Assembly: GCA_946886245.1 (NCBI GenBank)
Contig: CAMPIF010000016.1
Coordinates: 1 to 20,656 of the forward strand
Direction: 5' to 3'
Length of the DNA: 20,656 nucleotides
Source of the DNA: Ectopseudomonas composti
GTDB taxonomy: Bacteria > Pseudomonadota > Gammaproteobacteria > Pseudomonadales > Pseudomonadaceae
Positions 7,761 to 20,656 of this stretch are shown in pieces. Under the pieces are notes generated by a model, which worked only from the letters and a program-made list of their open reading frames with translations, made no database searches and was not told where the DNA came from. Within the stretch, counting starts at the first letter, position 1, and each line of letters starts with the position of its first letter. The position numbers and the translations under genes were made by a program.

Positions 7761-7818
7761 GGTGCGCAGCACCCTAGGGCAAGGGCAGCGCTTTTGCGTA
7801 GGGTGCGCCACGCGCACC
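7761..7818. repeat. REP-like inverted doublet between bioA and rsmE
   Basis: A good copy (7796-7818: GCGTA, then GGTGCGC, CAC, GCGCACC) faces a shorter, degenerate copy in the opposite orientation (7761-7776). Read on the minus strand, the degenerate copy gives TAGGGTGCTGCGCACC. The facing ends CACCCTA and TAGGGTG pair across the short spacer, the REPIN-style arrangement. The element is non-coding and lies 48 bases before the rsmE start. Confidence 0.65.
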
Positions 7819-7865
7819 AGCGCTTTAAACTCGCCGCTTCGAACTTGCCGCCTGCAGCTACCCTT

Positions 7866-8591
7866 ATGCGCCTATCCCGTTTCTTCATCGATGCCCCTCT
7901 CTCCCTCGGCCAACACGCGTTGCCAGAGGCCCAGGCCCATTACATCGGCCGTGTGCTGCGCCACGCGGCGGGCGACGCCGTACAGTTGTTCGACGGCAGC
8001 GGCCAGGAATACCTCGGCGAGCTGATCGAAGTGGGCAAGAAAAGCGTACGCGTCGAACTGCGCGAAGCCATCGCCGGCCTCGGCGAATCCCCTCTGCGCA
8101 TTCATCTCGGCCAGGGCCTGTCGCGCGGCGAACGCATGGACTGGGCCATCCAGAAAGCCACCGAACTGGGCGCCAACGAGATCACCCCGATCATCTCGGC
8201 GCGCTGCGAGGTACGCCTGAAGGACGAACGCGCCGACAAGCGCATGGCCCATTGGCGCCAGGTGGCGATCAGTGCCTGCGAACAATGCGGCCGCTCGGTG
8301 CTGCCGGTGATCAACCCGCCACTGGAGCTTGCCGCCTGGCTGCAACGCATCGAAGCCGACCTGAAGCTGGTCCTGCACCCGCTCGCAACGTCCCTGCAAA
8401 GCCACGAAAAACCGAACAGCCTGGCCTTTCTGATCGGTCCGGAAGGCGGTTTGAGCGATACCGAAGTGGATCAGGCCAAAGGCGCAGGCTTCCATGCCGC
8501 CCGCCTGGGCCCCCGCGTTCTGCGCACGGAAACGGCTCCCGTGGTGGCGCTGAGCGTCGCCCAACAGCTCTGGGGCGACCTCCAGGCGTAA
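7866..8591 (+). CDS. rsmE: 16S rRNA (uracil1498-N3)-methyltransferase
   Basis: RsmE methylates N3 of U1498 of 16S rRNA near the decoding centre, using S-adenosylmethionine. The 241-residue protein has the family's N-terminal PUA-like part (MRLSRFFIDAPL, AQAHYIGRVLRHAAGD, LFDGSGQEY) and a SPOUT (trefoil-knot) methyltransferase part. The second part contains QKATELGANEITPI, GPEGGLS (191-197) and LGPRVLRTETAP (214-225), the knot and cofactor signature. ATG 7866 gives the family N-terminus and normal length. Longer in-frame extensions run through the REP-like doublet and are not credible. No clear Shine-Dalgarno precedes the ATG, so initiation may be weak or coupled to the upstream transcript. 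The gene follows bioA on the same strand, as in P. aeruginosa (PA0419). Confidence 0.95.
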   Translation: MRLSRFFIDAPLSLGQHALPEAQAHYIGRVLRHAAGDAVQLFDGSGQEYLGELIEVGKKSVRVELREAIAGLGESPLRIHLGQGLSRGERMDWAIQKATELGANEITPIISARCEVRLKDERADKRMAHWRQVAISACEQCGRSVLPVINPPLELAAWLQRIEADLKLVLHPLATSLQSHEKPNSLAFLIGPEGGLSDTEVDQAKGAGFHAARLGPRVLRTETAPVVALSVAQQLWGDLQA

Positions 8592-8629
8592 AATGTCGCC
8601 TTGGCGTAACAAAATGTGACCTCAAGAGA

Positions 8630-8657
8630 TTGCAAGACCGACAGTCTTTGTCATGCT
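8630..8657 (+). promoter_or_regulatory. Tentative promoter for agcS
   Basis: TTGCAA (8630-8635) and CATGCT (8652-8657) are separated by 16 bases in the 206-base rsmE-agcS spacer. The -35 is fair and the -10 poor. It is the best sigma-70-like pair I can see in the spacer. Confidence 0.25.
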
Positions 8658-8750
8658 CTGCGCGCCGCTCGCGCGACCCGCTCACCAGCCATCCGCGCGC
8701 GGCCGAGGCCGGCGCCCCGCAGCGTCGTCCCTCTTCCAATAACAAACAAC

Positions 8751-8776
8751 GGGCTTCGGCCCCGCCCAAAAGGCGG
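8751..8776 (+). other. Two adjoining hairpins just before the agcS ribosome binding site
   Basis: GGGC-TTCG-GCCC (8751-8762) is followed by CCGCC-CAAAA-GGCGG (8762-8776), sharing one base, and ends 10 bases before AGGA (8787-8790). No T-run follows, so this is not an intrinsic terminator. It may be a structured leader that tunes translation of agcS. I saw no glycine-riboswitch core. Confidence 0.4.
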
Positions 8777-8797
8777 CCGCATGCCCAGGAGCATTGC

Positions 8798-10279
8798 ATG
8801 AACGAACTGGTCTCGACCCTAAACGGTCTGGTCTGGAGCCCGGCGCTGATCTATCTATGTCTTGGCGTTGGTCTCTACTTCTCCCTGCGCGGCCGCTTTC
8901 TCCAGGTTCGCCACTTCAAAGAAATGATTCGCCTGATGTTCACCGGCAAGACCGATGAGCATGGCATCACCTCCTTCCAGGCCCTGACCATGACCCTCGC
9001 CGGTCGCGTCGGTACCGGCAACATCGCTGGTGTGGCTACCGCCATCACCTTCGGTGGTCCGGGTGCCGTGTTCTGGATGTGGATGGTGGCCTTCCTGGGC
9101 GCCAGCTCGGCATTCGTCGAGTCCACCCTCGGCCAGGTGTACAAGGAAAAGCTCAACGGTGAATACCGTGGCGGCCCGGCCTTCTACATCGAGCGCGGCC
9201 TGGGTCTGAAGTGGTACGCCTGGCTGTTCGCCATCGTTACCGTGTTCGCCTGCGGCCTGCTGCTGCCGGGCGTACAGGCCAACTCCATCGCCTCCAGCGT
9301 CAACACCGCCTTCGGTATCGACCCGAACGTCACCGCCGCTGTACTGGCCGTGCTGATCGGTCTGATCATCTTCGGCGGCGTCAAGCGCATCGCCCACTTC
9401 ACCCAGGTGGTCGTGCCGTTCATGGCGCTGGGCTACATCCTGGTGGCGATGGTCATCATCCTGCTGAACATCGAGAAGCTGCCGGAAGTCGTCGCCCTGA
9501 TCGTCAAGAGCGCATTCGGCCTCGAAGCCGGTTTCGGCGCCATCGTCGGCATGGCCATTCAGTGGGGCGTCAAGCGCGGTGTGTACTCCAACGAAGCAGG
9601 CCAGGGTACTGGTCCGCACGCTTCGTCGGCCGCCGCTGTCAGCCATCCGGCCAAGCAGGGCCTGGTTCAGGGCTTCTCGGTTTACATCGACACCCTGTTC
9701 GTCTGCTCCGCCACCGCCTTCATGCTGCTGATCACCGGTCAGTACAACGTGCAGGCCCCGGATGGCAGCGCGATGTTCACCGGTATCGCTGGCGTAGCCG
9801 CAGGTCCGGGCTACGTGCAGACCGCGATGGAGAACATGATGCCCGGCTTCGGCAACGCCTTCGTCGCCATCGCCCTGTTCTTCTTCGCCTTCACCACCAT
9901 CCTCGCGTACTACTACATCGCCGAGACCAACATTGCCTACATCAACCGCAAGGTGAAGCGTCCCATCCTCACCCTGTTGCTGAAGTTCGGCATCATCGCG
10001 GCTACCGTGTACGGCACCGTGCACACTGCCACCTTCGCCTGGGACCTCGGTGATCTCGGCGTAGGCCTGATGGCCTGGCTGAACATCATCGCCATCCTGC
10101 TCATGCACAAGGTCGCCTACAAGTGCCTGAAGGACTACGAGCAGCAGTTGGACGAGGGCAAGGACCCGGTCTTCCACCCGGAAAAGCTCGGTATCAAGAA
10201 TGCCGACTACTGGACCGGCAGCACCTCGGAAGAGAACCTGACTGCCGAGAAGGGCGAAGCGCAGCAACCGCAGCGCTGA
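8798..10279 (+). CDS. agcS: Sodium:alanine/glycine symporter, AGCS family
   Basis: This 493-residue multi-spanning inner-membrane protein belongs to the alanine or glycine:cation symporter (AGCS) family, which imports alanine or glycine with Na+ or H+. Family landmarks are TLAGRVGTGNIAGVATAI, FGGPGAVFWMWMVAFLGA, GGPAFYIERGLG and the signature YSNEAGQGTGPHASSAA (S264 onward). About eleven hydrophobic segments are evident, with a charged C-terminal tail after about residue 445. ATG 8798 has AGGA (8787-8790) at 7-base spacing. The in-frame upstream stretch reads through rsmE in another frame and is not coding. A long spacer with hairpins precedes it, and a strong terminator follows. In P. aeruginosa, as I recall, no such gene lies between rsmE and the chp genes, so its position is species-specific. 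Alanine versus glycine preference cannot be read from the sequence. Confidence 0.93.
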   Translation: MNELVSTLNGLVWSPALIYLCLGVGLYFSLRGRFLQVRHFKEMIRLMFTGKTDEHGITSFQALTMTLAGRVGTGNIAGVATAITFGGPGAVFWMWMVAFLGASSAFVESTLGQVYKEKLNGEYRGGPAFYIERGLGLKWYAWLFAIVTVFACGLLLPGVQANSIASSVNTAFGIDPNVTAAVLAVLIGLIIFGGVKRIAHFTQVVVPFMALGYILVAMVIILLNIEKLPEVVALIVKSAFGLEAGFGAIVGMAIQWGVKRGVYSNEAGQGTGPHASSAAAVSHPAKQGLVQGFSVYIDTLFVCSATAFMLLITGQYNVQAPDGSAMFTGIAGVAAGPGYVQTAMENMMPGFGNAFVAIALFFFAFTTILAYYYIAETNIAYINRKVKRPILTLLLKFGIIAATVYGTVHTATFAWDLGDLGVGLMAWLNIIAILLMHKVAYKCLKDYEQQLDEGKDPVFHPEKLGIKNADYWTGSTSEENLTAEKGEAQQPQR

Positions 10280-10298
10280 TAACCACGCAGCAGTAACG

Positions 10299-10328
10299 AA
10301 AAAGCCCCGGCCAATGCCGGGGCTTTTT
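10299..10328. terminator. Bidirectional intrinsic terminator between agcS and chpC
   Basis: AAAAAGCCCCGGC (10299-10311) pairs with GCCGGGGCTTTTT (10316-10328) around a CAAT loop. It lies 20 bases after the agcS stop and ends in T5. On the other strand it also ends in T5 and lies about 30 bases after the chpC stop, so it can close the Pil-Chp operon as well. Confidence 0.93.
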
Positions 10329-10357
10329 CATGGGCGATGTGATCGCGGCGGGTCGGT

Positions 10358-10828
10358 TCAGATCAGGCCGGCATCGGCGAGCAGTTGCTCCAGTGCGGCC
10401 AGGTCAGGAATACGCACCACTTCCTCACCGATGCGCGCTGCACCCAGCTCCAGCGGCGCCAGCTCGACATCGGCGCCTTGCAGCTCGCTACCAACCTTCA
10501 GCGAGCGCGGAATACCCTGCACCAGCAGCGCGATGAACTTGACCTTGGGCCGACCGCCCAGAGCGTTGATCACCGCAACGCGGGCACCACTGGCGACATG
10601 CGCCTGGCCGCCGCTGGCGGCCTCGAAGGAGAGCAGCGGCAAGCGCAGATCACGCCAGGCGATCTGGCCGAGAAACCAGTCGGGAGTGCCTTCGGTGACC
10701 TGCGGCGCGCGATAGGGAATCAGCTCCGCCACCGCCACGTTGGGCAGCAGCAGGGTGCGGTCGGCCAGAGGCACCAGCAAGCCGGTGAGACTGGCTGCGC
10801 TGTTCTGGGTGGCGACGGCTTGGCTCAT
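10358..10828 (-). CDS. chpC: CheW-like adaptor ChpC of the Pil-Chp system
   Basis: The 156-residue protein is a CheW-domain adaptor predicted to link the receptor PilJ to the kinase ChpA. CheW-like features are the opening SLTGLLVPLADRTLLLPNVAVAEL, PDWFLGQIAWRDLRLPLLSFE and RVAVINALG with KFIALLVQGIPRSLKV. It is the last gene of the tight minus-strand pilJ-pilK-chpA-chpB-chpC run and is followed by a terminator. ATG 10828 is supported by GAGGAC about 6 bases upstream and by a CheW-like N-terminus; a 30-residue in-frame extension would overlap chpB and is not CheW-like. The chpB stop lies only 10 bases upstream, so the two are probably translationally linked. In P. aeruginosa chpD and chpE follow chpC; here neither is present. 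Confidence 0.9.
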   Translation of the reverse strand: MSQAVATQNSAASLTGLLVPLADRTLLLPNVAVAELIPYRAPQVTEGTPDWFLGQIAWRDLRLPLLSFEAASGGQAHVASGARVAVINALGGRPKVKFIALLVQGIPRSLKVGSELQGADVELAPLELGAARIGEEVVRIPDLAALEQLLADAGLI

Positions 10829-10838
10829 TGAAACGTCC

Positions 10839-11854
10839 TCAACTGCAATGTTCGGCGAGGTGATTGACCAGGGCCACGGCCAGCTCACGCGGATCGGCGC
10901 TGAAGCTGCTGTAGCCACCCTCGCGCAGGCTGTCAGGCATGCTCGGACTGGCGCAGCTGTCGGCGCGCTGGGTCCAGATCACGCCACCCTGACGTTTGAC
11001 GTAGGCGGCGGCGGCGCTGCCATCACTGCCCATACCGCTGAACGCGATCACACCGCACTGGGCACCGAACTGCTGCGCCAGGTTGAGCATCATCTGATCG
11101 ATGGAAGGACTGTAGGGCTCCGGCCAGCCGCGTTCGGCGATCTGCATCGCACCGTCTTCGGCAAAGCCCAGCTCGTTGCTGATCGGCACCACCACCACTT
11201 CACCGCAACGCAGCGGGTCACCCTGGCGCGCCGGATTGACATGCCACTGGCTGTGTCGACCGACCGCCTGTGGCAGCGCGGCCTCGAAGCTGGCGTCGAT
11301 ATGCTGGGCATAGATGAAACCGATGGGCAGGCCACCCGGCAGGGCATCAAGAAATGCCTTGACCGCCGCCGGACCACCCAGCGAGGCCGCCAGCAGCCAT
11401 ACCTGACGCGCCGGCTCGCCAGCTTTCAGCGGCGTGTTGGCCAGTGCTTGCGGTAGCTCCAGACGCGCCGGACGCTGCGCTTCATCGAGCAGTGCCTGCA
11501 AACTCGGCCCGACCGCCTGGGTCGGATCACCGACCAGACGCTTGAGCTTGCCGAACAGACTGCGCTCCCAACGCGGGTAGTTCTCCGAATGGCGCTCGGG
11601 GGCATGCCCCTCGCCGAACAGCACCGGGGCGCTGACGCGCTCGAGCAGGCTGTCGACTAGCGGCGAATCTTCCGACTGAGCCAGGTCCACCAACCACAGG
11701 TCGGTCTCGCAGGCTGCCAGTTGCTCCTCGTCGAGGCGCGCCGGGTCGCTGTTGAGCACTACCTGATAACCACCACCGGCCAATGCCTGCTGCAACACAT
11801 GGCGCTGCAGCGAGGTGTCGGCGATGACTGCGATACGCGCGGAGGTTTTGTCTG

Positions 11855-11858
<4 letters not shown>
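10839..11858 (-). CDS. chpB: CheB-type protein-glutamate methylesterase ChpB
   Basis: The 339-residue protein is a CheB-type methylesterase expected to remove methyl groups that PilK adds to PilJ. The C-terminal catalytic domain carries the triad: S159 in AASLGGP, H186 in YAQHID and D279 in GMGSDGS, with spacing close to Salmonella CheB (S164, H190, D286). The N-terminal 110 residues look like a receiver domain (ARIAVIADTSLQRHVLQQAL; D58 in DLWLVDLAQ). However, the paired acidic residues are reduced to one (D14), and the usual Thr/Ser and Lys positions are not evident after APVLFGEG, so phosphorylation control may be lost. The start ATG (11858-11856) overlaps the chpA TGA in an ATGA, a classic sign of translational coupling. 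It lies 10 bases upstream of chpC. Confidence 0.94.
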
Positions 11859-19144
<7,286 letters not shown>

Positions 19145-19169
19145 AGCCACTCCACTCATAAACTTGGCC

Positions 19170-20048
19170 TTATCCCTTGCGGGTAAACGCCAGAACTCGC
19201 TCGTCGGCCACCGGCACCAGTTGCGGGTGCTGCCAACCGGCTACTTCGCCCACACCCACGACCAGCAGGCCACCCGGCGCCAGGCTTTCAGCCAGGCGAT
19301 TGAGGATGTCGCGGCGACGCCAGCGGCGGAAATAGATCAGCAAGTTCTGACAGAAAATCACATCCATGCCGGACATCGGCGCCTTGGCCAGTTCCAACAC
19401 ATTGAGCTTGGCGCAGCACACACGCGCTGCCAGGCTCGGCACTACCTTGAAGCGTCCATCGGCCTGGGCGAGAAAATAGCGCTCGCGCAGCTCGTCACTC
19501 ACCTGCTCCAGGCGTCGCGCCGAGTAGCACGCCTCGCGTGCCTTGCCCAGTGCGCCCTGGCTGATATCCGTACCGGTCACCGCGAAATGCTCGGGCAACT
19601 CGCTGCCTTGAAGAACCTCCGCAGCCTGAATCGCCAGCGAATAAGGCTCCTCACCACTGGAGCAACCCACGCTCCACAACTCCCAGGGTTTGCCCAGGCC
19701 AGCCGCCAGACGCTCCTGCAGATACTGCGAGAGCACCTCGAACGAGGGCGGATGACGGAGGAAGCGGGTTTCCTGCACGGTCAGACGATCCAGCAGGTTC
19801 GACCACTCCACCGCGCCACGTGGGCCATCGGTGACCTGACGGTAGTAGCTGGCGTAATCCGTGACGCCCAGTTCGCGCATGCGCGCACTCAGGTTGGTCT
19901 GCAAAAAAGCGCGCCGCTGCTCGCTGATCACCACACCGGTACGCGCCTCGAGCAGCGTCTGCCAGTCGTGAAAATCGGCTTGCGACATATCGGCCACCGG
20001 GCGCAATGCCCAAACGCCCGCTGACTGCATACCTTCGCCCTGAGTCAT
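19170..20048 (-). CDS. pilK: CheR-type protein methyltransferase PilK
   Basis: The 292-residue protein is a CheR-family S-adenosylmethionine-dependent methyltransferase predicted to methylate glutamates of PilJ. An N-terminal helical CheR domain (WQTLLEARTGVVISEQRRAF, LLDRLTVQETRFLRHP at about 85-100) precedes the Rossmann-type catalytic domain. That domain has SVGCSSGEEPYSLA (about 126-139), TGTDIS with acidic D161, and DVIFCQNLLIYF followed by APGGLLVVG. It lies between pilJ and chpA, as in P. aeruginosa. The start is uncertain: ATG 20048 has no clear ribosome binding site and lies 9 bases after a hairpin, whereas ATG 20030 has AGGG about 7 bases upstream. I keep the longer form because both give plausible lengths (292 or 286). 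Confidence 0.94.
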   Translation of the reverse strand: MTQGEGMQSAGVWALRPVADMSQADFHDWQTLLEARTGVVISEQRRAFLQTNLSARMRELGVTDYASYYRQVTDGPRGAVEWSNLLDRLTVQETRFLRHPPSFEVLSQYLQERLAAGLGKPWELWSVGCSSGEEPYSLAIQAAEVLQGSELPEHFAVTGTDISQGALGKAREACYSARRLEQVSDELRERYFLAQADGRFKVVPSLAARVCCAKLNVLELAKAPMSGMDVIFCQNLLIYFRRWRRRDILNRLAESLAPGGLLVVGVGEVAGWQHPQLVPVADERVLAFTRKG

Positions 20049-20057
20049 GGCTGTGTA

Positions 20058-20081
20058 GCGAAGGCTGCCGCCAGCCTTCGC
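20058..20081 (-). other. Perfect hairpin between pilJ and pilK
   Basis: GCGAAGGCTG (20058-20067) and CAGCCTTCGC (20072-20081) form a 10-bp perfect stem around a 4-base loop, within the 42-base spacer. On the transcribed minus strand it ends 9 bases before the pilK ATG and is not followed by a T-run. It could modulate pilK translation, set an mRNA 3' boundary for pilJ, or be a short interspersed palindrome. Confidence 0.6.
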
Positions 20082-20090
20082 ACTCCTTTA

Positions 20091-20656
20091 TCAGGCGTCT
20101 GGCAGGGTGAAACCGGACACCGACTTGCGCATCTCACTGGCCATTTTGGCCAGGTTACCAATGCTCTTGGCGGTGGCGGTGGTACCCGAGGACGTCTGCG
20201 AGGTGATCTCCTGGATCACGTTCATGGTGTTGGAAATGTGGCCGGCCGAAGAGGCCTGCTGACGGGCGGCGTTGGAAATGTTCTGGATGAGGGCCGCGAG
20301 GGTTTTCGATACCTTCTCGATCTCTTCCAGTGCCACACCGGCGTCCTGCGCCAGGCGAGCACCGCGCACCACTTCGGAAGTCGTCTGCTCCATGGAGATA
20401 ACGGCTTCGTTGGTGTCGGTCTGAATGGTTTTTACCAGCGCCTCGATCTGCTTGGTCGCCGCCGAAGAACGTTCTGCGAGGCGTTGTACCTCGTCCGCTA
20501 CCACGGCGAAGCCGCGGCCCGCATCACCGGCCATGGAGGCCTGGATCGCGGCGTTCAGTGCGAGGATGTTGGTCTGGTCGGCAATGTCGTTGATCAGGCT
20601 GACGATGTCACCGATCTCCTGGGACGATTCACCGAGGCGCTTGATCCGCTTCGAGG
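20091..20656 (-). CDS. pilJ: Methyl-accepting chemotaxis protein PilJ, C-terminal part (partial)
   Basis: Only the C-terminal 187 residues are in the window; the frame runs off its right end. They form the cytoplasmic signalling coiled coil of a chemoreceptor. The highly conserved hairpin tip is present ([20 protein letters not shown], then [22 protein letters not shown]), followed by the returning methylation helix with [13 protein letters not shown] and a short tail ending VSGFTLPDA. This tip is where CheW-type adaptors and the kinase dock. Position directly before pilK and chpA identifies it as PilJ, the Pil-Chp receptor for surface or pilin-related signals in P. aeruginosa. The ligand domain and HAMP region are outside the window. 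TGA lies at 20093-20091, and 42 bases with a perfect hairpin separate it from pilK. Confidence 0.94.
   Translation of the reverse strand, partial: SKRIKRLGESSQEIGDIVSLINDIADQTNILALNAAIQASMAGDAGRGFAVVADEVQRLAERSSAATKQIEALVKTIQTDTNEAVISMEQTTSEVVRGARLAQDAGVALEEIEKVSKTLAALIQNISNAARQQASSAGHISNTMNVIQEITSQTSSGTTATAKSIGNLAKMASEMRKSVSGFTLPDA

Noticed and set aside
8252..8797. Extension of agcS by 182 codons
   Set aside because: It runs out of frame through rsmE and the hairpin leader and is not symporter-like. ATG 8798 has a good ribosome site.
8592..8797. Glycine riboswitch upstream of the AGCS symporter
   Set aside because: Such genes are often glycine-riboswitch controlled, but I see none of the conserved tandem aptamer core. 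Only simple hairpins are present.
19145..19159. ChpA start at ATG 19159
   Set aside because: It adds five residues with no ribosome site. ATG 19144 has TGGAG at suitable spacing and starts with the conserved MGDRHDYVALEW.

Overview
The window looks like core chromosome of a Pseudomonas species. It is GC-rich with dense, well-spaced genes. The decisive evidence is gene order: metF, an rhlE2-type DEAD-box helicase, yceI and its cytochrome b561 partner, bioA, rsmE, then chpC-chpB-chpA-pilK-pilJ on the opposite strand. This is essentially the P. aeruginosa PA0430-PA0411 block as I remember it. Several differences suggest a species outside P. aeruginosa, perhaps the mendocina/oleovorans side of the genus; the species assignment is inference. 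mexR-mexAB-oprM is missing between the helicase and yceI. PA0421 and PA0418 equivalents and chpD/chpE are missing. An alanine/glycine symporter gene sits beside chpC. Layout, left part (+ strand, 1-4784): the 3' end of metF; ppnN (nucleotide 5'-monophosphate nucleosidase); a periplasmic amino-acid-type solute-binding protein whose start codon lies inside an 11-bp inverted repeat; and rhlE2 behind an extended -10 promoter and a leader of about 130 nt. A symmetrical terminator at 4800-4827 serves both rhlE2 and the convergent yceI. Middle part: yceI and cytochrome b561 form a two-gene minus-strand unit, divergent from bioA. rsmE follows bioA after a spacer with a REP-like inverted doublet, and a further single copy lies downstream of rhlE2. 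agcS follows rsmE and ends at a second bidirectional terminator (10299-10328) facing chpC. Right part (minus strand, 20656 to 10358): the downstream half of the Pil-Chp twitching-motility chemosensory operon. pilJ (receptor, 3' end only), pilK (CheR-type methyltransferase), chpA (a 2429-residue hybrid CheA kinase with eight phosphotransfer-like domains), chpB (CheB-type methylesterase) and chpC (CheW-like adaptor) are packed tightly, with a 4-nt overlap between chpA and chpB. Together they sense surface or host signals through PilJ, adapt through PilK and ChpB, and route phosphate through ChpA to the response regulators PilG and PilH, which lie outside the window. I found no prophage, transposon, CRISPR array, tRNA or rRNA, and no wholly new system. 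The points most worth a second look are the repeat architecture of chpA, the non-histidine phosphotransfer sites, the start-codon hairpin at 1943-1979, the C8 tract in rhlE2, the REP-like elements and the altered cluster borders.
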